A stretch of 64,000 nucleotides of DNA from Achromobacter sp. RTa (lineage in GTDB: Bacteria > Pseudomonadota > Gammaproteobacteria > Burkholderiales > Burkholderiaceae_B), in contig NZ_JPYO01000004.1 of the NCBI RefSeq assembly GCF_000757485.1, forward strand, positions 1 to 64,000. Reading direction: 5' to 3'. Each line of letters opens with the position of its first letter. Position 1 is the stretch's first letter. Below are positions 44,235 to 52,675 of the stretch, in pieces. The translations under genes were made by a program, and so were the position numbers. The notes below the pieces were generated by a model. It was not told the origin of the DNA. It saw nothing but the letters and a program-made list of their open reading frames with translations, and did not search any database.

Positions 44235-44984
44235 TCAGGCCGCCGGCCGGGCCAGCCAATTGTGAAAGCGCGTCTGCCCCTTGTGTGCATCCGCGTCCGC
44301 AACCAGCGAACGATCGTTCAGTTCACTGCCGAAATAGCGCGCATGCACGTCGGCAACCACTTCGCGCCTGTCGCCTCGGGCAGCCAGGAACTTGCGTCCC
44401 AGTTCGTCCAGCGGGTAGCGGTCAGGCCCGCCCACTTCGGCCATGCCATTTATCGGCGTCGCAACTGCCAGGTCCGCCAGGACTGCGGACACGTCGTCGG
44501 CCGCAATGGGCTGGACCAAGGCAGGAGACAGCCGGATCGTGTCGCCCTGCACGCTCGAGTTGACGATGCCTTCGACAAACTCGAAGAACTGGGTGGCGCG
44601 CAGGATGGTGTAGGGAGTCTTCGACGCCCGGATCAGGTTCTCCTGGGCCACCTTGGCGCGCATGTAGCCGCTTTCCGGCAGGCGCTCGGCGCCGACCACC
44701 GACAGGGCGACGTAGTGTTCGACACCAGCCCGGGCCGCCGCCGCCAGCAGATTCCGCCCCGACGTATCGAAAAACTCCATGACCGCGCGGTCCTCGAACG
44801 ACGGAGAATTCGATACGTCCACCACAACCTGCGCGCCGGCCAGCGCCTCGGCCAGGCCCGCGCCGGTCAGGGTGTCCACGCCCGTCCTGGGCGATGCCGC
44901 AACGATCTCATGACCATTCGCGCGCAGGCGCCGCACCACATTCGACCCAATCAGGCCGGTACCTCCGATAACCACGATTTTCAT
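44235..44984 (-). CDS. NmrA-like atypical short-chain dehydrogenase/reductase
   Basis: 249 residues. The NAD(P)-binding MKIVVIGGTGLIGSNVVRRL is at 1-20, then VVVDVSNSPSFEDRA, YVALSVVGAERLPESGYMRAK and PYTILRATQFFEFV. There is no YxxxK catalytic pair in the standard place, as in NmrA/HSCARG-like proteins that sense or reduce with NADPH. AAGGAG precedes ATG 44984, ruling out the frame up to 45248. It is divergent from the winged-helix regulator, with element A (45036-45113) upstream. Confidence 0.87.
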   Translation of the reverse strand: MKIVVIGGTGLIGSNVVRRLRANGHEIVAASPRTGVDTLTGAGLAEALAGAQVVVDVSNSPSFEDRAVMEFFDTSGRNLLAAAARAGVEHYVALSVVGAERLPESGYMRAKVAQENLIRASKTPYTILRATQFFEFVEGIVNSSVQGDTIRLSPALVQPIAADDVSAVLADLAVATPINGMAEVGGPDRYPLDELGRKFLAARGDRREVVADVHARYFGSELNDRSLVADADAHKGQTRFHNWLARPAA

Positions 44985-45035
44985 GTTCCGCTCCTTGCTG
45001 GAATGCCGTCCGTCCAATATCGCGACCGGTGCTTG

Positions 45036-45113
45036 CAGTATGCTTAGCACCCGGGCGGAAGGCTTTGCTGCCGCCTTGTCTTTCCCTTGGATTTGGCTTG
45101 CGCATTCGTCCAG
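45036..45113. promoter_or_regulatory. Shared upstream element, copy A
   Basis: 78 bases that align without gaps to 51010-51087 (57 identities by hand count). The ends are best conserved: CAGTATGCT at 45036-45044 and ATTCGTCCAG at 45104-45113, with GGAAG and TTTGGCTTG inside. It lies 52 bases upstream of the SDR start and 50 before the winged-helix regulator. Both copies have the same orientation relative to the minus-strand gene they precede. Confidence 0.6.
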
Positions 45114-45162
45114 CCGCCCGCCCCTGACGCCAGGCGCATGAAGACGGCACAAGGAGTACGGA

Positions 45163-46770
45163 ATGCAATTTTCTTTTGACAACTGCCTGCTGGACCTGGA
45201 CCGGCGGGAGCTTCTCCGGGCGTCCAGCGCCGTTTCCACCGCGCCCAAGGTATTCGACGTGCTGGTCTATCTGATGGAGAATCGAGACCGCGTGGTCAGC
45301 CGGGACGACCTCGTCAACGCCGTCTGGCAGGGCCGGATCGTATCGGAGTCCACCTTGGCCACGCATATCAATGCGGTTCGCAAGGCCGTGGGCGACGACG
45401 GGCAACAACAGCGCGTGATCCGAACGGTGGCCCGCAAGGGTTTCCGGTTCGTGGCGGCGGTGGCGGATGCGCAGCCGCCGAAAGCCGCAGACCTGCCGGA
45501 GCTTTCGCCCACCCCTTCCGGACCCGCAACGGCCGCCCCCTCCGAGGCATTTGCCGCCTCGGCACCGGCCGTCCCGGCCAAGCCTTCCATCGCCGTCCTG
45601 CCGTTCGTCAATCTCAGCGGAGACCCAGAACAGGACTACCTGTCTGACGGCGTGATCGAGGACATCATCTCGGCCTTGTCCCAATACCGCTGGCTTTTCG
45701 TGGTGGCCCGCAACTCGAGCTTTGCGTACAAGGGCCATACCGTGGACATCAAGCAGGTCGGCCGTGAACTTGGCGTGCGCTATGTGCTGGAAGGCAGTTG
45801 GCGCAAGTCCTCGAACCGGGTGCGCACCTCGGCGCAATTGATCGACGCGACGACGGGAATACTGCATTGGGCGGGCCGCTTCGAGGGCGTGTTTGGCGAC
45901 ATCTTCGAACTGCAAGACCAGATCACCGAAAGCGTCGTGGGCGCTATCGCGCCCCAACTGGAGCGGGCGGAGATCGACCGCGCCCAGCGCAAGCCGACCG
46001 AGAACCTGGACGCCTACGATTACTATCTGCGCGGTATGGCCAAGCTCCACCAGGGCACCCGCGAAACCATCGACCAGGCATTGCAGCTGTTCCACAAGGC
46101 CATCGCCTCCGATCCGGATTATGCGTCCGCCTATGCAATGGCGGCGTGGTGCCATTGCTGGCGCCGGGTCAACAACTGGATGACGGATCGCGAGAAAGAG
46201 ACCGCGGAGGGTATCCGCCTGGGCCGCCTGGCTGTCGACCTGGGCCCGGATGACGCGGTTGCTCTGACCCGGGGCGGACATACGCTGGGCCAGCTGGGCG
46301 GAGACACGTCGGGCGCCATTGCACTGCTGGACAAAGCGCTTGGGCTCAATCCCAATCTGGCGGCAGCCTGGTTCCTGGGAGCGTTTCTCAGGCTGTGGCG
46401 CGGCGAAATCGAGGATGCCGTCGAGTTCTTCAAACATGCCATGCGGCTCAGTCCGCGCGACCCGGAACTGTATCGCATGCAGGCGGGAATGGCCGCCGCG
46501 CACCTCTTCCTGGAGGACTTCGACGCAGCTGCGTCATGGGCGGAAAAGGCCTACCAAAACCTGCCGAGCTTCCAGATGGCCGTTGCGGTCGGCACGGCCA
46601 GCTATGCGCTTTCCGGGCGGGCCAACGAGGCCGAGCGCGGGCTGGCGCATCTGCGCCAGATCAATCCCGCACTGCGCCTGTCCACCCTCTCGGATTGGAT
46701 GCCCTTCTGCCTGCCGCGGAGTTTGGCCATATTGGCCAGCGGCCTGCGCGCGGCGGGGCTGCCGGAATAG
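45163..46770 (+). CDS. Winged-helix (OmpR/CadC-type) regulator with TolB-like and TPR domains
   Basis: 535 residues. The DNA-binding Trans_reg_C winged helix is at about 1-100 (VFDVLVYLMENRDRVVSRDDLVNAVW, STLATHINAVRKAVGDDG, VIRTVARKGFRFVA), followed by a Pro/Ala linker, a TolB-like N-terminal domain at about 140-275 (SIAVLPFVNLSGDPEQDYLSDG, VRYVLEGSWRKSSNRVRTSAQL) and TPR-type helices to the end. There is no membrane segment, unlike CadC, so it is a cytosolic one-component regulator; the TPRs may bind a partner. AAGGAG precedes ATG 45163. It is divergent from the SDR gene and convergent with the efflux operon. Confidence 0.88.
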   Translation: MQFSFDNCLLDLDRRELLRASSAVSTAPKVFDVLVYLMENRDRVVSRDDLVNAVWQGRIVSESTLATHINAVRKAVGDDGQQQRVIRTVARKGFRFVAAVADAQPPKAADLPELSPTPSGPATAAPSEAFAASAPAVPAKPSIAVLPFVNLSGDPEQDYLSDGVIEDIISALSQYRWLFVVARNSSFAYKGHTVDIKQVGRELGVRYVLEGSWRKSSNRVRTSAQLIDATTGILHWAGRFEGVFGDIFELQDQITESVVGAIAPQLERAEIDRAQRKPTENLDAYDYYLRGMAKLHQGTRETIDQALQLFHKAIASDPDYASAYAMAAWCHCWRRVNNWMTDREKETAEGIRLGRLAVDLGPDDAVALTRGGHTLGQLGGDTSGAIALLDKALGLNPNLAAAWFLGAFLRLWRGEIEDAVEFFKHAMRLSPRDPELYRMQAGMAAAHLFLEDFDAAASWAEKAYQNLPSFQMAVAVGTASYALSGRANEAERGLAHLRQINPALRLSTLSDWMPFCLPRSLAILASGLRAAGLPE

Positions 46771-46798
46771 CGATTGGCGCATTCCTGCCAAACGAACA

Positions 46799-47833
46799 TC
46801 AGTCGTCGATGAAGATTTCCGGCGTGACCGACATGCCGACCTTCAGTTTTTCCGCCGCGGGCTGATCGGCATCTATGCGTATCCGCACCGGCAGGCGCTG
46901 CACGATCTTCGTGAAGTTGCCAGTGGCGTTATGCGGCGCAACGGCGGAATAGCTGACCCCGCTGGCCGGCCCCAGGCTTTCCACCTTTCCCGTCAGGGTC
47001 TCGCCCGCCAGGGCATCGACCTCGATATCCACCGACTGGCCCGGCCGCACCCGCGCCAACTGCGTCTCGCGAAAGTTCGCCGAGATATAGACGGCATCCA
47101 GCGGGACGATCGCGAGCAGCGGCTTTCCGACGTTGACGTAGGCGCCGACGCGCACCGACTTCTGCCCAACCGTGCCGTCCATCGGCGCGGTGATCCGGGT
47201 ATAGGAGAGCTTGAGCTCCTCTGCGGCCAGCACAGCCTGCGCCTGGGCAAGCGCGGCGCGGGCCCGTTCCAGGTCTGCTTTCAGGACATCCACCTGCTGC
47301 CGCGCGGCCAGCAGGCTCGCCTGGGCTTTTTCCAGGCTGGCCTGCTGGACGCTTGCCTGCATTTCGGCCTGTTGCCGCGCCTGGACCGTTCCCGATCCGT
47401 CCGCGGCCAGGTTTCGATAGCGCGTCTGGTTGGCCCTTGCCAGTTTGAGCGCGGCCTCGTCCACCGCCACCGCCGCCTGCGCCTGCCGTATGGTGGACTC
47501 CTGCTGCACCAGGCGCGCAGCCAGCCCGGCGACGCTGGCGTGGGCGCTGGCAGTCTGGGCCTTCGCGGCTTGCATGGCGGCAACGAAATCGCGGTTGTCT
47601 ATGGTGGCGAGCAACTGCCCTTGCTTGACGTGCTGGTTGTCCTCGACCAAGACCTTGTCGATTCTTCCCGATACCTGCGGCGCCACCATCGTGAAATCCG
47701 CATGGACGTAGGCATCGTCCGTGGACTGGGTCGACGCGCGGGACTCTGGACGGTTGAGATACAGGCCGCCGCCGACCAGCAGCATGAGCAACAGCACCGT
47801 GGTCGTGATTTTTGCCTTCTTCGGTAGTGCCAT
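46799..47833 (-). CDS. HlyD/EmrA-type membrane-fusion protein
   Basis: 344 residues. One N-terminal transmembrane helix (residues about 8-27), a biotinyl/lipoyl half-motif (GRIDKVLVEDNQHVKQGQLLATID), long alpha-hairpin coiled coil (about 80-190, rich in Ala, Gln, Lys), a second lipoyl half (ITAPMDGTVGQKSVRVGAYVNVGKPLLAI) and a beta-barrel. It bridges the MFS pump at 47840 and the outer-membrane channel at 49411 to export drugs or toxic acids. It is third in the operon, 6 bases after the MFS gene. Confidence 0.93.
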   Translation of the reverse strand: MALPKKAKITTTVLLLMLLVGGGLYLNRPESRASTQSTDDAYVHADFTMVAPQVSGRIDKVLVEDNQHVKQGQLLATIDNRDFVAAMQAAKAQTASAHASVAGLAARLVQQESTIRQAQAAVAVDEAALKLARANQTRYRNLAADGSGTVQARQQAEMQASVQQASLEKAQASLLAARQQVDVLKADLERARAALAQAQAVLAAEELKLSYTRITAPMDGTVGQKSVRVGAYVNVGKPLLAIVPLDAVYISANFRETQLARVRPGQSVDIEVDALAGETLTGKVESLGPASGVSYSAVAPHNATGNFTKIVQRLPVRIRIDADQPAAEKLKVGMSVTPEIFIDD

Positions 47834-47839
47834 GATCGA

Positions 47840-49414
47840 TTATCCCTGAGAGGTAGATGGAAATGCGGAGGCGCGCGAGACCGGGCGCAAGTCGGGAGCG
47901 GGGATGTAGGTCAGGCTCAACACGACAGGAATCAGCAGAAGCGCCACGACGCCCAGCACGCGATAGGCATCGGCAATCGACAGCACCAGCGACTGCTGGC
48001 CGACGATGCGCATGAGTTGCCCGGGTTCCAGGCTGTCCGGGACGAAGTTGCCGGCAAGCGCCGCATGATCCAGCAGCATCTCCGCATGGAAGCGGCCCCG
48101 CACGGTCAACAGCTGCCCGACCACGGCGGCGCCTATCATCGAGCCAAGCGCGCGCAGCGTATTGATCGCTCCGGAGACATAGGGTCCTTCGTGCGGCCGC
48201 ACCACGCTGGTAATCAGGAACAGCATGGACACCACGGCCATAGGCTGGCCCAAGGCTTGCAGCGCCTGCGCCAGCACGAACTGCTCGCGGTTCCAGGCAA
48301 CCGTCAACTGGGCGCCGGCGAGGCACGCCAACGCGATGAGGACCAGCCCTGCGGCGAATACCATCCGGGCGTCCACCCACTTCTGATACAGCAGCAGCGC
48401 GACCGCAAAGCCCAGGACCAGTTGCGGCAAGGCGACGATCAGGCCGATGGACGCCATTTGCATGGGCCGGTAGTCCTGGATCGGCCCCAGATAGCCAGCC
48501 GGCAGCATCGAGCCGGACAGCAGCACCACCAGCAGGAAGACGAACAACGTGAAACCCAGCAGCAGGTTTCGGCGGTCCATCACCTGCAACTTGATGAATG
48601 GCGCGGGGTGATACCACTCCGTCAGCAGATAAACGGCCAGCAGGATCGCGCCCGCGGCCAACGAGAAGGTCACCAGGGCCGAATTGAACCAATCCAGCCT
48701 GACGCCCTGGTCCAGCGCGACGGCGATCAGGCCGAAGGCCGGCACGCCGCAGGCCATGCCGAACCAATTGGCTTGCCGAAAGCGCGCAGCGTCGATGGGC
48801 TCGCGCGGCATCCCCCAGCCGATCAGCACTCCGGAGATGACCGCAAGCGGAACGATCTGCCAATACACCCAGCGCCAGTCGAACAATCCGTCGATCCACT
48901 GCCCGGCCAGCCAGATGGAGAAATTGGGGGCAAAGGTGGCGGTCATCGCATACAGGGCAAGGCCGTACAGGCGGATGGGAGGCGGCAGGAATTTCAGGGC
49001 GGCCATCATCAGTATCGGAATCGTCGTACCGCTCGCGACGCCCTGCACGAAACGCAGGGCCAGCAGCAGATTCAGATCGTGGACGAATGGCAACGCCAGC
49101 GCCAGCAGCGTGCACACGCTCAGCATCCAGATTTCGAAGCGGCGGACCGAGAGCGTGATGGCGAACCACGCCGAGAACGGCATGGCGATCAGCTCCCCGG
49201 CGCTGTATGCCGTCGTGAGCCAGGATCCGTCGTCGAAGCCCGCGCCGAGCGCGCCGCGCAGGTCGGCCAGCGCCAACGCGCCGACCCGGCTGTTCATCCC
49301 CGCCATCATGGCCGCGAGGAAGATGCCCAGGAGTCCCAGCATGGGGCGCATGGAAGGCCTGGCCGCAGCCCCATGGGCGCCGTGCGCCGCCTGCACCGAT
49401 GCAGCGGCGCTCAT
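47840..49414 (-). CDS. DHA2-family MFS efflux permease (EmrB-like)
   Basis: 524 residues with about 14 hydrophobic segments, the DHA2 drug:H+ antiporter topology. SWLTTAYSAGELIAMPFSAW and LRFVQGVASGTTIPILMMAAL are the segment-1/segment-4 motifs, and VVSMLFLITSVVRPHEGPYVSGAINTLRALG is the segment-13 region. It forms the inner-membrane part of a tripartite pump. Its ATG overlaps the stop of the channel gene by 4 bases (ATGA), which indicates translational coupling. Substrates are unknown. Confidence 0.93.
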   Translation of the reverse strand: MSAAASVQAAHGAHGAAARPSMRPMLGLLGIFLAAMMAGMNSRVGALALADLRGALGAGFDDGSWLTTAYSAGELIAMPFSAWFAITLSVRRFEIWMLSVCTLLALALPFVHDLNLLLALRFVQGVASGTTIPILMMAALKFLPPPIRLYGLALYAMTATFAPNFSIWLAGQWIDGLFDWRWVYWQIVPLAVISGVLIGWGMPREPIDAARFRQANWFGMACGVPAFGLIAVALDQGVRLDWFNSALVTFSLAAGAILLAVYLLTEWYHPAPFIKLQVMDRRNLLLGFTLFVFLLVVLLSGSMLPAGYLGPIQDYRPMQMASIGLIVALPQLVLGFAVALLLYQKWVDARMVFAAGLVLIALACLAGAQLTVAWNREQFVLAQALQALGQPMAVVSMLFLITSVVRPHEGPYVSGAINTLRALGSMIGAAVVGQLLTVRGRFHAEMLLDHAALAGNFVPDSLEPGQLMRIVGQQSLVLSIADAYRVLGVVALLLIPVVLSLTYIPAPDLRPVSRASAFPSTSQG

Positions 49415-50958
49415 GGCGTGGCCTTTTCCGGCGAGGCGGCCAGGCGGGCGCCGGCAGGCCGGTCATGTGAAACGGGCTGCGTCGCCGCGGATTCCGACGC
49501 GCCTTCGAACTCTGCCGGATCCCAGCCTCCGCCCAGCGACTTGTACAGATTGACCACCGTAAGCGTGCCGTTGGTCGCGCTGGCGTTGAGGCGGGTCTGG
49601 CTGGCGAGAAGATTGCGTTGCGCCGTAAGCACGGTGAGGTAATCGGATGCGCCTTGCTGGTAGCCGCGCTCGGCTGCGTGCAACGCCAGCTTGTTCTGTT
49701 CATACGAAACCAGCAGTTCGCTGTGCTCGCGCTGCTGCTCGGCCCAGGCATCCAAGGCATTGTCCACCTCATGCCAGGCCTGCAATACCGTCTGCCGATA
49801 GGCAAGCGCCGCCGATTTCTGCCGCGACTGGGTCAGGGCCAAGCGCTGCACCAGCCGGCCACCCTGGAAAATGGGCAGGTAGACCGTGGGACCGATCGAA
49901 AAATAGCGGGAGTCCCAGCTATCCAGATCGCTGCCCAGGAACGCTTCCACGCCCAATTGCCCTATCAGGGAGATGCGCGGGTAGAAATCGGCCTTGGCCA
50001 CCCCGATAGCCGCGGTGGCGGCATGGAGTTGAGCCTCGGCCCGCCGGATGTCGGGCCGCCTCCGCGCCAGTTCCGACGAGACTCCGACCGGAACGCTGGC
50101 GGGCAGCGCAGGCAAAGGCATCGCGTCGCGCAGCTGATCATCCAGCGCGCGCGGCCTTTCTCCCATCAACAGCGCAAGCGCGTTCAACAGATTGTTGCGG
50201 CGCTTGTTCAGCTCGGGGATCAAGGCGCGGACAGCCGCCAATTGCGCGCGGGCCGTGGCGGTTTCGAAACGGGTAGCAACCCCATGACGCTCGCGGCTCT
50301 GTGTAAGGCCGAGGACACGTTCGGCGACGTCGAGGTTCTGCCGGGCGATGGCGAGCTGAGCCTGCGTGCCGCGCAACTGCAAATAGGCGCGGGCCACTTC
50401 GGCGGACAAGGCCACTCGCGCCGCTTCGCGCTCGTAGGCGGTCGCCGCCAGGGAAGCCTCGGCGCCTTCCTGCAAGCGCCGTGCGCGGCCCCACAGGTCG
50501 ATCTCCCATCTGGCATTGAATCCCAGCCGCCAGAAATCGGTGGCGCTGCTGGGCGCGCCCAACGCGGCGAGTTTTCCATTTTCGCTGAGCGCCTCGCGCG
50601 CGTAACTGGCTCCGGCATCCAGGCTGGGCAGCAGCTCGGACGAAGCGATACCCAGTTGCGCCCGGCTTTGCTCGATGCGCTCGGCAGCCATCTGAAGATC
50701 GAGATTGCCGGCCGCGGCCCGGGCCTGCAGGCTGGCAAGCACAGGATCGTCAAACAGTAGCCACCATGCCGCGGGCACGTCGGCGGCGGACAGGCGCGAA
50801 TGGCCGGCATCGCCCTGCCTGGGCGCCAGGTCCGCCTCGGAAAGGCCATTCGCGGGCTTGGAAAAGTCAGGTCCGACCGCGCAGCCCGCCAGCGCCGCGA
50901 CGCAAAGCGCTGCGCCGGCGCAACGCCATAATGACGAACGGATGGGAGTCAAGATCAC
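49411..50958 (-). CDS. Outer-membrane efflux channel lipoprotein (NodT/OprM family)
   Basis: 515 residues. A lipoprotein signal ends in LAGC (near residue 24), followed by AVGPDFSKP, typical of the NodT/OprM group. Two repeated outer-membrane-factor halves are visible (QMAAERIEQSRAQLGIASSELLPSLD; RAEAQLHAATAAIGVAKADFYPRISL), and late NALDAWAEQQREHSELL. It forms a TolC-like trimeric duct. GTG 50958 is preferred because GGGGA lies upstream and the signal peptide starts there; ATG 50991 is the alternative. First gene of the efflux operon, preceded by element B. Confidence 0.92.
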   Translation of the reverse strand: MILTPIRSSLWRCAGAALCVAALAGCAVGPDFSKPANGLSEADLAPRQGDAGHSRLSAADVPAAWWLLFDDPVLASLQARAAAGNLDLQMAAERIEQSRAQLGIASSELLPSLDAGASYAREALSENGKLAALGAPSSATDFWRLGFNARWEIDLWGRARRLQEGAEASLAATAYEREAARVALSAEVARAYLQLRGTQAQLAIARQNLDVAERVLGLTQSRERHGVATRFETATARAQLAAVRALIPELNKRRNNLLNALALLMGERPRALDDQLRDAMPLPALPASVPVGVSSELARRRPDIRRAEAQLHAATAAIGVAKADFYPRISLIGQLGVEAFLGSDLDSWDSRYFSIGPTVYLPIFQGGRLVQRLALTQSRQKSAALAYRQTVLQAWHEVDNALDAWAEQQREHSELLVSYEQNKLALHAAERGYQQGASDYLTVLTAQRNLLASQTRLNASATNGTLTVVNLYKSLGGGWDPAEFEGASESAATQPVSHDRPAGARLAASPEKATP

Positions 50959-51009
50959 GGCAGTTCCCCGTAGGTAAGCAAAGAAGGGCATCGGAACAAC
51001 GCACGTGCC

Positions 51010-51087
51010 CAGTATGCTCAGCGCCCTACAGGAAGACTTCGCCTGCGCTTTGGATTTCCATTTATTTTGGCTTGTCGATTCGTCCAG
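51010..51087. promoter_or_regulatory. Shared upstream element, copy B
   Basis: It matches 45036-45113 at 57 of 78 positions with no gap. It lies 52 bases upstream of the GTG start of the efflux channel gene, the same distance as copy A from the SDR start. The identical spacing and orientation argue for a common regulator site or promoter. Confidence 0.6.
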
Positions 51088-51227
51088 ACCCGCGGGACTT
51101 CCTGGTGAAGAAGTATCGACCCGCGCATGAAGCTCGTCTTTTTCCGCTAAAGTTAGTTCAATACCGTCAAACACTCGCCAAATCCGAAGAACACGCACAC
51201 TGGGACTCGAACGCATGAGTCGCGTGG

Positions 51228-51243
51228 GGCGGCCTAAGCCGCC
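51228..51243 (+). promoter_or_regulatory. GGCGGC-CTAA-GCCGCC hairpin just before the PhyH-like start
   Basis: A 6-bp perfect stem with 4-base loop ends 18 bases before ATG 51262. It has no T-run, so it is not a clear terminator; it could affect translation of a gene that has no obvious ribosome site. Low information. Confidence 0.3.
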
Positions 51244-51261
51244 ATACCGAAATTCCCGAAC

Positions 51262-51975
51262 ATGGCAGCCAGAACTCTCAAGCAATCAGAGCTCGACTTT
51301 TTTCATGACGAAGGGTACTTGCGACTGAACCTCGTTCATTCCAAGAGCCATCTGAAGCCGCTCAGGGAAAGCATCCTCCGAGAACTATCTCGGCTCAAGG
51401 TCTGGGCCGGCGGAAAGCCCCTTGGCAGATCACTGAGCGATTTATCGCCATTTCAGCAAATCTCGAAGCTGTCCTCGATGGTGAAGATTGCGGGTCTGGA
51501 CGAAACGCTGAACACAGCGGAGATTCGCGGCGCAATCGCTGATCTTACCGGCAGGGCACCGCAATCCGACCAAGGTTCGCAACCCTTGCTTTCTCTTCCT
51601 CATCAGGGGCCATGGTCATTGCGCAACCTGGCCTGGCACGTGGACGTGGCTGCGAAACCTGACGGTGAGATCCCCGGCATCCAGGCGTTCTATCTGATCG
51701 ACGACGTTGGTCCGCAAGGAGGCGCGACTTTGGCTCTGGCCCGTTCTCATCGCGTGGCGGGCGAGTTGGCCGGCAGGCTACGCGGATCGTTGAAAATGCC
51801 AGGCGATCTCGACGCCGCTCTCAGCGTATCCAACACGGAGATCATCGAAATGTCAGGACGCGCTGGCGACGTTTTCTTGATGGACATGCGCGTGCTGCAC
51901 ACTCCGTCCATCAATTCGGCCGACCGTATCAGGATGATGGCCACAACCCGTTTCAGTCTGCGCGCAAGCAGATAA
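51262..51975 (+). CDS. PhyH-like Fe(II)/2-oxoglutarate dioxygenase
   Basis: 237 residues. The 2-His-1-carboxylate set is seen: His126 and Asp128 in LAWHVDVA and His213 in MRVLHTPSINSADRIRM, with Arg223 placed to bind 2-oxoglutarate. The N-terminal FFHDEGYLRLNLV is phytanoyl-CoA-dioxygenase-like. It would hydroxylate a small organic substrate with O2 and 2-oxoglutarate. The gene has visibly lower G+C than its neighbours, which suggests recent acquisition. ATG 51262 has no strong ribosome site. Confidence 0.82.
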   Translation: MAARTLKQSELDFFHDEGYLRLNLVHSKSHLKPLRESILRELSRLKVWAGGKPLGRSLSDLSPFQQISKLSSMVKIAGLDETLNTAEIRGAIADLTGRAPQSDQGSQPLLSLPHQGPWSLRNLAWHVDVAAKPDGEIPGIQAFYLIDDVGPQGGATLALARSHRVAGELAGRLRGSLKMPGDLDAALSVSNTEIIEMSGRAGDVFLMDMRVLHTPSINSADRIRMMATTRFSLRASR

Positions 51976-52020
51976 GGGCGGAGTCTGCTCCGAGGAAATC
52001 GATGCGTAATTGGCTCAAGC

Positions 52021-52629
52021 ATGACTAGCAACGAAGAGATCGAAACGTCGGTCTATACCCGCTGGCACCAGTTGTCGGTGCCGTTGGCCTTCGCCTTGGC
52101 CGTGGGCAGTTTCATGCTGGTGGTGTTCAACCGCGGGCCGATCGGCCTTGCGGCGGTGCTGGCCGTGCTGGGGTTGCTTGTGCCGCCGCTGGTGGCGTTC
52201 AAGGGCTTTCCCCCGCGCAATACCGTGAAGGTGACGCCAGAGGGGCTGGAGTTTTCGCGCCGCGCTCCCGTCCCCTTCGCCCAGCTGTCCAGCTGGGGCA
52301 CGGACGATTATCTCAAGCTGGTCCGCCCGGGGCTGCCGACGTTACTGGTCAGCGCGGCGGACCTGCCCAGGCGCGAACGTTTGTTGCGCGAGTTCGAACA
52401 GGCGTTGGCGGCGTGGCAAAAGCGCCAGCCCGCCGGTGCGCAGGCGGCGCGACGCACGCATTTCTATGGTTCCACGGGTGGACGCCTGGTGGGCTTGCTG
52501 ATCACCATTCTGGGGGTGGGTTCGGCGATCATGGCGCTGGGCTTGCGCGAGACATCGGTATCGCTGGCCATCGTCGGCGGGCTGGGAGCGTTGTTCGGAT
52601 TGACAATGCTGTTTGGCCGGCGGAACTGA
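52021..52629 (+). CDS. Membrane protein of unknown function (PH-like centre)
   Basis: 202 residues. Two hydrophobic segments near 20-60 (VPLAFALAVGSFMLVVF, AAVLAVLGLLVPPLVAF), a soluble middle of about 90 residues (NTVKVTPEGLEFSRRAPVPFAQLSSWG, which resembles a bacterial PH-like beta domain), and two C-terminal segments near 155-195. It is probably an inner-membrane protein with a cytosolic domain. No family name can be given with confidence. It is codirectional with the PhyH-like gene but separated by 45 bases. Confidence 0.65.
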   Translation: MTSNEEIETSVYTRWHQLSVPLAFALAVGSFMLVVFNRGPIGLAAVLAVLGLLVPPLVAFKGFPPRNTVKVTPEGLEFSRRAPVPFAQLSSWGTDDYLKLVRPGLPTLLVSAADLPRRERLLREFEQALAAWQKRQPAGAQAARRTHFYGSTGGRLVGLLITILGVGSAIMALGLRETSVSLAIVGGLGALFGLTMLFGRRN

Positions 52630-52675
52630 ATGGCGCCGCATCCTGCGCAGCGGCGGCCACGCGCCCTTGCCCAAG

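Larger units (their letters stand above)
50959..51261. other. 303-base divergent intergenic region, efflux operon / PhyH-like gene
   Basis: It contains element B (51010-51087) and a hairpin (51228-51243). I see no further gene. An AT-richer stretch at 51060-51170 could hold the promoter of the PhyH-like gene. Confidence 0.6.

Noticed and set aside
46929-49805. 958-codon open frame on the minus strand
   Set aside because: It runs in another frame through the HlyD, MFS and channel genes, whose own frames carry signal peptides, motifs and coupled starts.
51198-51222. String TGGGACTCGAAC resembling the reverse complement of a tRNA T-arm
   Set aside because: The bases on the other side do not pair as a T-stem, no acceptor stem is present and the match is just 12 bases; probably chance, though an old attachment-site trace cannot be excluded.
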